Source: Saprospiraceae bacterium
GTDB taxonomy: Bacteria > Bacteroidota > Bacteroidia > Chitinophagales > Saprospiraceae
Direction of reading: 5' to 3'
DNA: 53,076 nucleotides
Assembly: GCA_016787345.1 (NCBI GenBank)
Contig: JAEUUU010000122.1
Location: 1-53,076 of the forward strand
A program made the translations under genes and the position numbers. Under the pieces are notes generated by a model, which saw only the letters and a program-made list of their open reading frames with translations, made no database searches and was not told the origin of the DNA. Below, piece after piece: positions 23,470 through 31,558 of the stretch. Position 1 is the first letter of the stretch. Every line of letters begins with the position of its first letter.

Positions 23470-24387
23470 TCACGCGTGCCCCGTCATTTCCTCCAGTTCC
23501 GGCAGATCGGGGATATTGTCCACAATTTTTTCCCGCCCGCTGATGATCTGTACGAGTCGGCGGATGGCGCGGCGGCGGATGGCGCGTTCGAGTTCCTTGT
23601 TGGGCTCTTTGAGGATGTACTGGAATTTGAGCGCCACATTGTCTTTGCGCACCTCGGCCACGCGGAGGTAGTAGCTGTCTTCCTTGATGAGGTCGTGGAA
23701 GGGCTTGAGGGTTTCGATGATACTGGTTTCCAGTTCTTCCACGGTATGGAGGTACTTGAGATTGATCTCGAAATCGATGCTCGTGCGTTTGATGGCGCGT
23801 TTGGTGAAGTTGACCACTTCCACGTTGAGTACCACGTTGTTGGGGATGTAGATGACGTCGTCGTCGTCGTTGAGGAGGTGGATGTTTTGCAGGGTAATGT
23901 CGATGATCTTGCCGCGGTGTTGCCCGATGCTCACGTTGTCGCCGATGCTCAACTGACCTGAAAACGTGATGATCATGCCGTTGATCATGTTGGAAATGTA
24001 GTCTTTGGTCAGGATGGCCAAACCGGCAAAAATGATGGAGAGCGAGGTGAATACCTCTTTTGCTTCGAGACGGAACAGCGACATGACGCCGATAATCATA
24101 CCTACGACCAGTACCAGCGAGTAGATATGGCTGACGCCGATGACAAAATTGTCTTCGCCGCGCACCTTGTGTCGCTTGCGGTAGAACCACACGGCGAAAA
24201 ACTGCACAAAATCGAGTACGATCAGGAATATGGCGATGCTGGCGAGCGCACTGAGGTAGTAGTCCAGCGATTCGCGGTAACGCGAGCGTGCGTAGTATTT
24301 CGACAGGTCCCATTCGCCCAGGCGGATCATAACCAAGGCGCCGAGCAGGCCAGCTTTGAACAGTAGGACGAGTATTTTTTTAAACAT
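23470..24387 (-). CDS. Mechanosensitive ion channel (MscS family)
   Basis: The protein has 305 residues. Several hydrophobic helices precede the pore-lining region, where the MscS core is clear: SIIFAGLAILTKDYISNMINGMIITF, then the beta domain GDNVSIGQHRGKIIDITLQNIHLLNDDDDVIYIPNNVV. The soluble C-terminal cage follows to residue 305. Such channels open under membrane tension and release solutes on osmotic downshift. The Asp-rich stretch NDDDDVIYIPN in the beta domain is typical of this Bacteroidota subgroup. It is single-gene, convergent with the secreted protein at 22466, and separated from the upstream ald gene by a terminator. Confidence 0.9.
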   Translation of the reverse strand: MFKKILVLLFKAGLLGALVMIRLGEWDLSKYYARSRYRESLDYYLSALASIAIFLIVLDFVQFFAVWFYRKRHKVRGEDNFVIGVSHIYSLVLVVGMIIGVMSLFRLEAKEVFTSLSIIFAGLAILTKDYISNMINGMIITFSGQLSIGDNVSIGQHRGKIIDITLQNIHLLNDDDDVIYIPNNVVLNVEVVNFTKRAIKRTSIDFEINLKYLHTVEELETSIIETLKPFHDLIKEDSYYLRVAEVRKDNVALKFQYILKEPNKELERAIRRRAIRRLVQIISGREKIVDNIPDLPELEEMTGHA

Positions 24388-24487
24388 GCGACGACAGGAA
24401 TATTCCGGCTTAACGAAAAAACAAGGGGCGATAGTTTCTTCAAAAGGTTCAAAACCGCCGGCGGGATATTATTTCACGTAAAAATGT

Positions 24488-24523
24488 AAAGCGCGCCAGG
24501 GATTTTGTTTCCCGGCGCGCTTT
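24488..24523 (-). terminator. Rho-independent terminator after ald
   Basis: The 10-bp stem AAAGCGCGCC/GGCGCGCTTT is extended by an inner GGG/CCC. On the minus strand it is followed by ACATTTTTACG. It lies 86 bp after the ald stop. Confidence 0.8.
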
Positions 24524-24608
24524 GTCGAGTCTTGTAAAATATTGTTCGGCTGATTTTCCCAAATGATCAAAGGCTGCATTCGGCTCCGTCAAACCGGCGA
24601 TTGTGTTC

Positions 24609-25721
24609 TTACATCACCTCTTCCACCTTGTGCAGCGGGAGATTGAAGGCTTCGGCTACCCCGGCATACACCACTTTTCCGCCCACGACGTTGAGGCCGA
24701 GCAGGAGTTCGTGGTTATCGCGGCAGGCTTTTTGCCAGCCCTTGTTGGCCAGTTGGATGGCGTAGGGCAGGGTCGCGTTGGTGAGCGCCACGGTGGAGGT
24801 AAAGGGCACGGCGCCCGGCATATTGGCCACGCAGTAGTGCACCACGTCGTCGATGATGTAGGTCGGGTCGGCGTGTGTGGTGGCTTTTGTGGTTTCGAAG
24901 CACCCGCCCTGATCGACAGCCACGTCGACCAGTACCGCGCCTGCGTGCATGGTTTTGAGCATATCGCGGGTGATGAGTTTGGGCGCTTTGGCGCCGGGAA
25001 TGAGCACGGCGCCCACGATCAGGTCGTGGTCTCTGATGAGTTTGCGGATGTTGTATTCGTTGGAGAACATCGTCGTCACGTTGGCCGGCATGATGTCGCT
25101 GAGGTGCCGCAGACGGTTCAAACTCGTGTCGAGAATGGTGACCTGTGCGCCGAGGCCGGCGGCCATTTTGGCGGCCTGGGTACCTACGATACCGCCGCCG
25201 ATGACGAGCACTTTGCCGGGCGGTACGCCGGGCACGCCGCCGAGCAATACGCCGCGGCCTTTGACGGGCTTCTCGAGGTATTTGGCGCCTTCCTGGATGG
25301 CCATACGGCCGGCAACTTCCGACATCGGAATAAGCAGGGGCAACTGGCGGTCTTTGGTTTCCACGGTTTCGTAAGCGAGACATACCGCGCCGCTTTTGAC
25401 CATGGCGTGGGTCAGTTCTTCACTGGAAGCGAAGTGGAAGTAAGTGAAGATCAACTGGTCTTTGCGGCAGCGGCCGTATTCTTCGGCGATGGGCTCTTTT
25501 ACCTTCATGATCATTTCAGCGATCGCCCACACTTCGTCGGCAGTAGCCAGGATTTTGGCGCCGGCCGATTCGTATTCTTCGTCTTCAAAACCGCTGCCGA
25601 CGCCGGCCGTGCTTTGGATATAAACGGTATGGCCGCGGCGGGTCAGTTCCAACGCGCCGGCAGGCGTCAGCGCCACGCGATTTTCGTTGCTTTTGATTTC
25701 TTTTGGTACACCAATGATCAT
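24609..25721 (-). CDS. ald: Alanine dehydrogenase
   Basis: The 370-residue enzyme catalyses reversible NAD-dependent deamination of L-alanine to pyruvate and ammonia. Family hallmarks are MIIGVPKEIKSNENRVALTPAG at the start and the catalytic Lys in MIMKVKEPI. The catalytic His is in LIFTYFHFASSEELT, the Rossmann loop is VLVIGGGIVGTQAAKMAAGLGA, and VDVAVDQGGCFETTKATTHADPTY lies near the end. Length and order agree with hexameric Ald enzymes. It is flanked by terminators on both sides, so it is a single-gene unit. It links amino-acid use to central carbon flow and needs no local partner. Confidence 0.95.
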   Translation of the reverse strand: MIIGVPKEIKSNENRVALTPAGALELTRRGHTVYIQSTAGVGSGFEDEEYESAGAKILATADEVWAIAEMIMKVKEPIAEEYGRCRKDQLIFTYFHFASSEELTHAMVKSGAVCLAYETVETKDRQLPLLIPMSEVAGRMAIQEGAKYLEKPVKGRGVLLGGVPGVPPGKVLVIGGGIVGTQAAKMAAGLGAQVTILDTSLNRLRHLSDIMPANVTTMFSNEYNIRKLIRDHDLIVGAVLIPGAKAPKLITRDMLKTMHAGAVLVDVAVDQGGCFETTKATTHADPTYIIDDVVHYCVANMPGAVPFTSTVALTNATLPYAIQLANKGWQKACRDNHELLLGLNVVGGKVVYAGVAEAFNLPLHKVEEVM

Positions 25722-25850
25722 GGTCGGACAATTTGATTTTAGTGAACAATAGCCTGCAACGCGCTGTCAGGGCCATGCGCTCGGGCAAGCCGCGCAAAGG
25801 TAGGTAAACTGTGCCGAGTTGGCAGCAAGGCTGTTTTTTCAAAAGGGCAT

Positions 25851-25877
25851 AAAAAAAGCGCGTGACTTTTCACGCGC
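25851..25877 (-). terminator. Rho-independent terminator after mqnD
   Basis: An 8-bp stem GCGCGTGA/TCACGCGC with a 4-nt loop is followed on the minus strand by seven uridines. It lies 82 bp after the mqnD stop. Confidence 0.9.
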
Positions 25878-25958
25878 CAAGAATTTTTCAATTCTAAAAC
25901 AAAAACTTACACACTTGCCCGATGGCTTCCGAAAATCGTGCCAAAGCGGCATGCCGGA

Positions 25959-26792
25959 TCAATTGATGAAAAAATTTTCATTGTAATCCGGCATAATACC
26001 TTTTTCGCTGGCCATTTGGAACATCCGGCGCACGGCATGGCGGCCCTGCGGGCCGAGGTCTTCGGTAAAAGCCGTCACGTAAAGGTCAATATGCGCTTTC
26101 ATTACAGCCGGCTCCATGGCCTGGGCGTGGGCGCGCACATAGTCGGCGGTTTCTTCCGGATGGGCAAACGCATAGGCTACGCTGCGGCGCATCACGCGGT
26201 TCATTTTTTCCTGCACGTCGTGTGGCAAATCGCGGCGCACAACGATGCCGCCCAGGGGAATGGGCAGCCCGGTGGTCGATTCCCAGTACTCGCCGAGGTC
26301 GCGGAGTTTGACCAGCCCTTTCTCCTGGTAAGTAAATCTGTTTTCATGAATAATAAGTCCGGCGTCGGCGCGGCCGTCGAGCACGGCGTCTTCGATATCG
26401 GAGAAGAGGCATTCAAATTTGTTGGTTGCCTCCGGGTAAACCAGTCCGAGCAGGAAATTGGCGGTCGTCATATTGCCCGGAATCGCAATTCGGGCGGCAT
26501 TGATTTCATCGGGCGTCATCGGCTGGCGCGCGACGAGCAGGGGGCCGCAGTTGTTGCCCAGGGCGCTGCCGGCATCGAGCAGGGCATAGCGGTGGGTAAG
26601 GTGTGCGAAGGCATGGTAACTGAGTTTTGTTACATCGATATCGCCTGCAAAAGCATGGCGGTTGAGCGCTTCGACATCTTCCATAACGACCTCGAAATGA
26701 AGTCCTTCGGTATCGATGCGATGGTGCAGCATGGCAAAGAAGATAAAGGTGTCGTTGGGGCAGGGCGAAAATCCGAGTGATAGTTTTGTCAT
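25959..26792 (-). CDS. mqnD: 1,4-dihydroxy-6-naphthoate synthase MqnD
   Basis: The protein has 277 residues from the ATG at 26792; a longer frame adds 16 residues of no family likeness. The fold is that of a periplasmic-binding-protein-like enzyme: MTKLSLGFSPCPNDTFIFFAMLHHRID, DVTKLSYHAFAHLTHRYALLDAGSALG and ADAGLIIHENRFTYQEKGL, the last containing the catalytic His. MqnD converts cyclic dehypoxanthine futalosine to dihydroxynaphthoate in the futalosine route to menaquinone. This gene indicates that the organism uses that route rather than the classical MenFDHCEB pathway. No other mqn gene lies nearby. It is divergent from the pseudouridine synthase, with only 42 bp between starts. Confidence 0.94.
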   Translation of the reverse strand: MTKLSLGFSPCPNDTFIFFAMLHHRIDTEGLHFEVVMEDVEALNRHAFAGDIDVTKLSYHAFAHLTHRYALLDAGSALGNNCGPLLVARQPMTPDEINAARIAIPGNMTTANFLLGLVYPEATNKFECLFSDIEDAVLDGRADAGLIIHENRFTYQEKGLVKLRDLGEYWESTTGLPIPLGGIVVRRDLPHDVQEKMNRVMRRSVAYAFAHPEETADYVRAHAQAMEPAVMKAHIDLYVTAFTEDLGPQGRHAVRRMFQMASEKGIMPDYNENFFIN

Positions 26793-26834
26793 GGCGATGC
26801 GCAGTGTCTGGCTGCGAATGTCGACCTTTGGCGG

Positions 26835-27479
26835 GTGCAACCGGAAATTTTATTCGAAGACAATCATTTGCTGGCCATAAACAAGCCGGCTGGCTGGCTG
26901 GTTCAGGGCGACCGCACCGGCGATCCTACGCTCACCGACTGGGGGAAAGCATATCTCAAGGAGAAATACGCCAAACCGGGCGCCGTGTTTTTACATCCGG
27001 TGCACCGCATCGACCGGCCGGTGAGCGGGGTGGTTTTGTTTGCCCGAACCGACAAGGCGCTGGGGCGCCTGACGACGCTGTTTCGGGAGCGCAAGGTGGA
27101 AAAATCTTATCTGGCCCGGGTGCTCCGCCGGCCCGCGGCCGAGCAGGGCGAGTTGCGCCATTGGTTGTGGAAAGACGAGCAGCGCAACGTGGTCAAAGCA
27201 TTTTCCCAAAAACCCGCCCGGCACCCGGATGCCAAGGAAGCGCTGCTGCGGTATGAACTGCTGGAAAAAAGCGGCGAGGAGTACTTGTTGCGGGTGGTTC
27301 CGGTCACGGGCCGTTCGCACCAGATCAGGGCCCAACTGGCGGCTATGGGATGCCCGATTGTCGGCGACGTCAAGTACGGTGCGCCGACGCCTTTGCCGGA
27401 TGCAAGTATTGCGCTGGTTTGTAACAGCATGGTTTTTGAACATCCGGTTCGGAAGGAAGTAATCCGGATTGCGCTGTAG
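26835..27479 (+). CDS. RluA-family pseudouridine synthase (short, no S4 domain)
   Basis: The protein has 214 residues from a GTG at 26835. It has the RluA catalytic motif HPVHRIDRPVSGVVLFARTDKA, with the nucleophile Asp in HRID, plus ILFEDNHLLAINKPAGWLVQGD and VTGRSHQIRAQLAAMGCPIVGDVKYG. There is no N-terminal S4 RNA-binding domain, as in the RluC/TruC-like short forms found in Bacteroidota. The target uridine in rRNA or tRNA cannot be assigned. The last codons and the TAG stop lie inside the left 31-bp terminal repeat of the element at 27473-27857. The element therefore supplies the stop, and the original C-terminus may have been slightly different. Confidence 0.9.
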   Translation: MQPEILFEDNHLLAINKPAGWLVQGDRTGDPTLTDWGKAYLKEKYAKPGAVFLHPVHRIDRPVSGVVLFARTDKALGRLTTLFRERKVEKSYLARVLRRPAAEQGELRHWLWKDEQRNVVKAFSQKPARHPDAKEALLRYELLEKSGEEYLLRVVPVTGRSHQIRAQLAAMGCPIVGDVKYGAPTPLPDASIALVCNSMVFEHPVRKEVIRIAL

Positions 27480-27857
27480 CGCCGACCTCCAGGTCGGCGA
27501 CGCTGAGAGCAAAAACTACCCGCGATAATGTTGAACAACCCGAAACAAGGGCAACTTCATACCCTTAACTTTTTCCCCGAAGAGCTTTGCTGTGAAAAAT
27601 TCCGATCAGGGCATTCGTTGATATCGCGGGGTATTGCCGCCCTCAACGTCGCCGCTGTAGCGCCGACCTCCAGGTCGGCGACGTTGAGAGCAGAAACCAC
27701 CCGCGATAATGTTGAACAACCCGAAACAAGGGCAACTTCATACCCTTAACTTTTTCCGCAAAGAGCATTGTTGTGAAAAATTCCGATCAGGGCATTCGTT
27801 GAAATCGCGGGGTATTGCCGCCCTCTGCGTCGCCGACCTGGAGGTCGGCGCTACAGC
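27473..27857. mobile_element. Tandemly duplicated 181-bp repeat with 31-bp inverted termini
   Basis: Two 181-bp near-identical units (27473-27653 and 27654-27834) follow one another. The left end GCTGTAGCGCCGACCTCCAG through 27503 is matched exactly in reverse complement at 27827-27857, and a further copy opens unit 2. Each 31-mer contains the 20-bp palindrome CGCCGACCTCCAGGTCGGCG. Inside each unit ACCCGCGATA faces TATCGCGGGG, so each can fold on itself. Small open frames in the units are duplicated copies of one another and lack coding features. No transposase is seen. It looks like a MITE- or REP-like element that was inserted and then duplicated. Confidence 0.85.
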
Positions 27858-27873
27858 GGCGCTACAGAAAAAT

Positions 27874-27903
27874 GCCTCGCTGACATCTTGCATGTCGCGA
27901 GGC
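27874..27903 (-). terminator. Rho-independent terminator after the S24 repressor gene
   Basis: The stem GCCTCGC(T)GACAT / ATGTCGCGAGGC has one bulge and a short loop. It is followed on the minus strand by ATTTTTCTG and lies about 76 bp after the S24 stop codon. Confidence 0.75.
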
Positions 27904-27979
27904 CCGAAAACAATAAACAGCAGGATATTTTACGGTTGCCGGTATTCGGTTGCAAACACCGGCAGAAACATGAAATGGT

Positions 27980-28717
27980 TCAGACGTTGCTGATCTTGCG
28001 GATCACTTTGTACAAGCGGGTTGTTTCGTTGACTTCTTCCTCGAAAGGATCGTGATCAAAGTAGTTGGCCGAAATCAGTTTGAATTTGACGATGCGGCCG
28101 CGATTGTTGAACACTTTCTGGACATATTTGACCCACACGTTGCCACTGCTGCGCACAGCGTAGATCTCATTGTCGCGGATATCGTTGAGGTTTTCTACGG
28201 ATTTACAGATCACGATGTCGCCATGGCGGATAACCGGCTCCATGGAAGAGCCTTCAATCTGAAAGGCGACCAAACCGGTGCCGCTGACACCCGGTATGGA
28301 GAAATAATTGTTGTCTTCCCGGCTTTCGGCGCCGAGCGTGCTGCCGGCAAATGCGCGGATGGTCGTGAAAAGGATATTGCCTTCTGTGGCGCCGGAAGCA
28401 AATTTTTCTCCGCCAAAGGCATTGGCCGGCGCTTCGAAACCAAATGGATTACCGATGCCATGCAACATCCACGCTTCATTGATATCATAGGCACGACAAA
28501 AAGATTGTGCCTGACCATAGTCGATAACACGTTTGCTGTCGGAGTTCAGGAAAGCGCGGATGATGTGCCCATAGGCTTTGTTGCCCAAAACTTTTTCCGC
28601 AACATCGCCTACCCCGCGGCCCCCGCGGTCGTTTTTGACGATGGCGCCGCGTTCTTCCAATAACTTGAAAGCTTGTATAAAGCGACCATTTAAATTGATC
28701 CGATCTTCCTTAATCAT
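27980..28717 (-). CDS. LexA-like S24 repressor/peptidase
   Basis: The protein has 245 residues from the ATG at 28717 (MIKEDRINLNGRF). The N-terminal ~90 residues are helical and look like a diverged helix-turn-helix (RFIQAFKLLEERGAIV, VAEKVLGNKAYGHIIRAFLN). The C-terminal half is an S24 serine peptidase with Ser158 in QIEGSSMEPVIRHGDIV and the general-base Lys197 in NVWVKYVQKV. An Ala124-Gly125 pair lies 33-34 residues before the serine, close to the LexA/UmuD cleavage-site spacing. Self-cleavage on damage is therefore plausible. It is divergent from parA across a 410-bp region that it may control. The target regulon is unknown. Confidence 0.85.
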   Translation of the reverse strand: MIKEDRINLNGRFIQAFKLLEERGAIVKNDRGGRGVGDVAEKVLGNKAYGHIIRAFLNSDSKRVIDYGQAQSFCRAYDINEAWMLHGIGNPFGFEAPANAFGGEKFASGATEGNILFTTIRAFAGSTLGAESREDNNYFSIPGVSGTGLVAFQIEGSSMEPVIRHGDIVICKSVENLNDIRDNEIYAVRSSGNVWVKYVQKVFNNRGRIVKFKLISANYFDHDPFEEEVNETTRLYKVIRKISNV

Positions 28718-29127
28718 AATGCAGCAGTGTTTTAGTGAAAAACAGCGGAGTGAAAGACTGGCAGAAGCGCTCAGAGTATAATCACTGACTTCACCGGATA
28801 TCGCTTTCTGTTCCCCGTTTTGACACTGCAAACTTAAAACAAATGGTTTTTAAAAACAAAAAATGTCAAAGATTTTTTTTCGGACTTTGCCTCACTTTTT
28901 TGCAAGCCTTTTCGACAATACTGAGAGTCAGGTTGTTAGAAAAATAAAAAATCATCGCACAACAAGTCGTGTTTGAAACGTTTTACCGGCAGGGCTTGTT
29001 TCCGGGGTGTTCCGAATGCCAAGTTTTCGTACTTTTGTAGCGGAGTAATCAGCATTCCGGATCGGACTGTCCTGTGTTTTGATCCTTGTTCCTCAAACCA
29101 TCAAATTGATTGCTCCTCAACTGCGAC
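28718..29127. promoter_or_regulatory. 410-bp divergent control region, S24 gene / parA
   Basis: This is an AT-rich gap with no gene. A 12-bp palindrome GTTTTTAAAAAC lies at 28846-28857, and a good Bacteroidota -7 element TACTTTTG lies at 29030-29037, about 90 bp upstream of the parA ATG. No repeated operator pair or LexA box could be recognised with confidence. Confidence 0.45.
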
Positions 29128-29919
29128 ATGAGCATCACTATCTCTCTGCTGAATCACAAAGGCGGTGTGGGTAAAACCACAAGCGCTATCAATATTGGCG
29201 CGGGCCTGGTCGAACTGGGCAAACGCGTCCTGCTGATCGACCTCGATCCGCAAGCCAACCTGACCATCTCGCTCGGTATTCCGCGACAGAAAATCACGAT
29301 TTACGAGTCGCTGCGCGGCGAAGCCGAACTGACACCCTACACACACAAACAGGGGCTCGATATCATTACCTCTTCGCTCGACCTCTCGGGCGCCGAACTC
29401 GAACTCATCAACGAAGCCGGCCGCGAATTCATCCTGCGCGAACTGATCGGGCAAGTCGCCGACGACTACGACTATATTATAATCGACTGCCCGCCATCCC
29501 TGGGCCTGCTGACCCTGAATGCGCTCACCAGCAGCCGCTTCGTCATGATTCCGCTGCAAACGGAATTCCTGGCTGTACAAGGCCTGGCCAAAATCAAACA
29601 GGTGATCGATAAAGTCCGCTTCCGGCTCAACAAACAACTCGACATCGGCGGCGTGGTGGCTACCATGTACGACAGCCGGCGGGTACTCAACCGCGACGTA
29701 GTGGAAACCATTCACAAACACTTCGGCGACAAGGTATTCCGTACCTACATCCGCGACAATGTCGCCCTGGCAGAAGCACCCGCCGCCCGCAAAGACATCT
29801 TCGAATACAACCCCAAATCAACCGGCGCTCAAGACTACCTCAACCTCTGCCACGAAATTATCGAACGCGCGGAAGGCGTACCGGCCAACATCACTCCCCG
29901 ACACGAACAAGAGGCCTGA
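29128..29919 (+). CDS. parA: ParA/Soj family ATPase
   Basis: The protein has 263 residues from the ATG at 29128. It has the deviant Walker A LNHKGGVGKTTSAINIGAGL (Lys pair of ParA), the A-prime region VLLIDLDPQANLTISLG and Walker B YDYIIIDCPPSLGLLTLNAL. The segment DSRRVLNRDVVETIHKHFGDKVFRTYIRDNVALAEAP is typical of chromosomal Soj-like proteins. ParA ATPases position DNA or protein cargo by dynamic DNA binding. The next gene starts 2 bp downstream and encodes a small protein with a ribbon-helix-helix-like C-terminus, not a classical ParB. The cargo may therefore be a plasmid-like locus, an integrated element or a protein complex. Confidence 0.93.
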   Translation: MSITISLLNHKGGVGKTTSAINIGAGLVELGKRVLLIDLDPQANLTISLGIPRQKITIYESLRGEAELTPYTHKQGLDIITSSLDLSGAELELINEAGREFILRELIGQVADDYDYIIIDCPPSLGLLTLNALTSSRFVMIPLQTEFLAVQGLAKIKQVIDKVRFRLNKQLDIGGVVATMYDSRRVLNRDVVETIHKHFGDKVFRTYIRDNVALAEAPAARKDIFEYNPKSTGAQDYLNLCHEIIERAEGVPANITPRHEQEA

Positions 29920-29921
29920 CC

Positions 29922-30395
29922 ATGAGTAAAAAACGATTCTCCGAAGGGCTCGACGACCTGTTCAAAGACCAACAGCCAGCCGAAGCTACCGCTTTCACTT
30001 CCGACAATACCCGCTCGGGAGAACGCCGGCACCATGGCAAAAACTTCATGACCGACCTCGACGCGCTCCTGCAGGAAGCCCTGGATGAAAGCCTTGAAAA
30101 ATTCGAGTCGTCACAGCCCGCCACACCCAGCAACAAGTCCAAATCGGCCGCCGGCAGCGCGCGCTCCGAATTGACTGGACTGGATGCCCTGATCCGGCAA
30201 ACCATCGACCTGCAAGAACTTACCACTGACGAGAATACCGGCAAACGCCGCCTGACCGTGGTCGTCGACCGGACCAAACTGGACAAACTCAAAACCATAG
30301 CCAGGCTGGAGAATTCCTATCTCAAAGACTTGCTCGTGGGGCTGATCGACGAATACATCACCGCCTACAAAAAGGATAAAGGCCTGGACCTGTAA
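29922..30395 (+). CDS. ParA partner with RHH-like C-terminal domain
   Basis: The protein has 157 residues and starts 2 bp after parA. The N-terminus (MSKKRFSEGLDDLFKD) is short and basic, followed by a low-complexity, probably disordered linker rich in Ser, Ala, Glu and Asp (about 20-100). The last ~50 residues, GKRRLTVVVDRTKLDKLKTIARLENSYLKDLLVGLIDEYI, have a strand followed by two helices, as in ribbon-helix-helix DNA-binding dimers. A positively charged N-terminus that could trigger ParA ATP hydrolysis plus a DNA-binding tail is the layout of many non-ParB partners. Function is inferred from position and this layout. No family name is assigned. Confidence 0.7.
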   Translation: MSKKRFSEGLDDLFKDQQPAEATAFTSDNTRSGERRHHGKNFMTDLDALLQEALDESLEKFESSQPATPSNKSKSAAGSARSELTGLDALIRQTIDLQELTTDENTGKRRLTVVVDRTKLDKLKTIARLENSYLKDLLVGLIDEYITAYKKDKGLDL

Positions 30396-30463
30396 ACAGA
30401 CCAGCGGCAACCTGCGAATACGCCCCGACATCCGGCATTGTTAACCGAACAGCACTTCGAGAT

Positions 30464-31483
30464 TTGCTTTCCTACTACGATTTCAGGCCTTGTTACCAAA
30501 CTAACGACCAACCGCCGCGCGAACTGAATGCGGAGGAGCGCAGGGCTTGTCTGGAAAGACTCTTCCGCCTGTTTTACAACCAGGCCATCCACCCCGAACT
30601 ACTCAACCTCGAACACCGCCGGCAACGCCTCGTTCGCCTGATTTCCCTCTCGCTGCTGCTGTTGGCAGCCGTTGTCGCCCTGCAAATCTTCATCGGCATT
30701 TTTGTCGTCACCCTGGTCCTGTTCATTCCGGTGGCCCTCTGGATCGCCTATCTCGTGTTCAGGGTGCAGGTCTATTTTCAGGAGTTCAAACCCCGTATCG
30801 TGGGGCTGATCCTGGATTTTATCGACAACGACCTGAACTACAAAGACCTGCAGTACAAGGCCAAGGGTTTTATTCCCAAATCAAAATTCCTGTCGAGTAA
30901 AATTTTCACCACGGCCGACGACTACGCCGGCGAAGACCTCATCACCGGACAAGTGCGGGAAATGCCTTTTGAACTCTGCGAATTGCGGGTCCGCGAGTTT
31001 TCTCCCGCCCGCAACCGGCTCGACCGGGTGTTTGTGGGCCTGTTTCTGGCCGGCGATTTTCACCGGATCGACATGCACGGCGAATTGCTGCTGCTCCCCG
31101 ACGAGTACCGCAAATACCTGACCCGCAGCGAACGCGCGTTCCACCTGGGCGGCGGCCGGCGGGTAAGCGGCCACCTGCTGCCCGAGTTTGAAGTCTGGTT
31201 CGACACCTATGCCACGCCCGACCTGCGGGTGCGCGACGTGATCTCGCACGAACTGCAACACGCCATACTCGAATTCCGCAATCGGTACCAGCAACTGAAC
31301 CGGCAAAAAGAAATCTACCTCTCCATCATCGGCGACAACATCTTCATCGCGTTGTCGCAAGACAAAAATCTGCTCGAACCCTCGCTCTGGAGCAGCACGG
31401 TCAGTTTCGAAACCGTCCGTGAAATGTATCAGGATATTACCATGGTGCTCGACCTGGTGAAGGCGGTGGATGTGATGAATTGA
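30464..31483 (+). CDS. DUF3137 membrane protein
   Basis: The protein has about 339 residues. The start is uncertain: the first usable codon is a TTG at 30464, and the frame is open further upstream without ATG. Two adjacent hydrophobic helices (LVRLISLSLLLLAAVVALQIFIG and FVVTLVLFIPVALWIAYLVF, about residues 57-98) anchor it. The soluble part carries DUF3137 features: IVGLILDFIDNDLNYKDLQYKAKGFIP, FVGLFLAGDFHR and a late segment IYLSIIGDNIFIALSQDKNLLEP. The role of DUF3137 is unknown. It lies 68 bp after the RHH gene and 75 bp before the TIR-STAND gene, all on the same strand. Confidence 0.8.
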   Translation: MLSYYDFRPCYQTNDQPPRELNAEERRACLERLFRLFYNQAIHPELLNLEHRRQRLVRLISLSLLLLAAVVALQIFIGIFVVTLVLFIPVALWIAYLVFRVQVYFQEFKPRIVGLILDFIDNDLNYKDLQYKAKGFIPKSKFLSSKIFTTADDYAGEDLITGQVREMPFELCELRVREFSPARNRLDRVFVGLFLAGDFHRIDMHGELLLLPDEYRKYLTRSERAFHLGGGRRVSGHLLPEFEVWFDTYATPDLRVRDVISHELQHAILEFRNRYQQLNRQKEIYLSIIGDNIFIALSQDKNLLEPSLWSSTVSFETVREMYQDITMVLDLVKAVDVMN

Positions 31484-31558
31484 GGCGTAAAATTCAACCG
31501 AAAACAGATCGTCAATTGTTTCATATCCTTTACATTGGCAGGAAATACGGCCCCACCC

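Noticed and set aside
27528-27993. Two short similar open frames in the repeat at 27473-27857
   Set aside because: They are duplicated because the DNA unit is duplicated. They differ at their ends and have no recognisable protein features.
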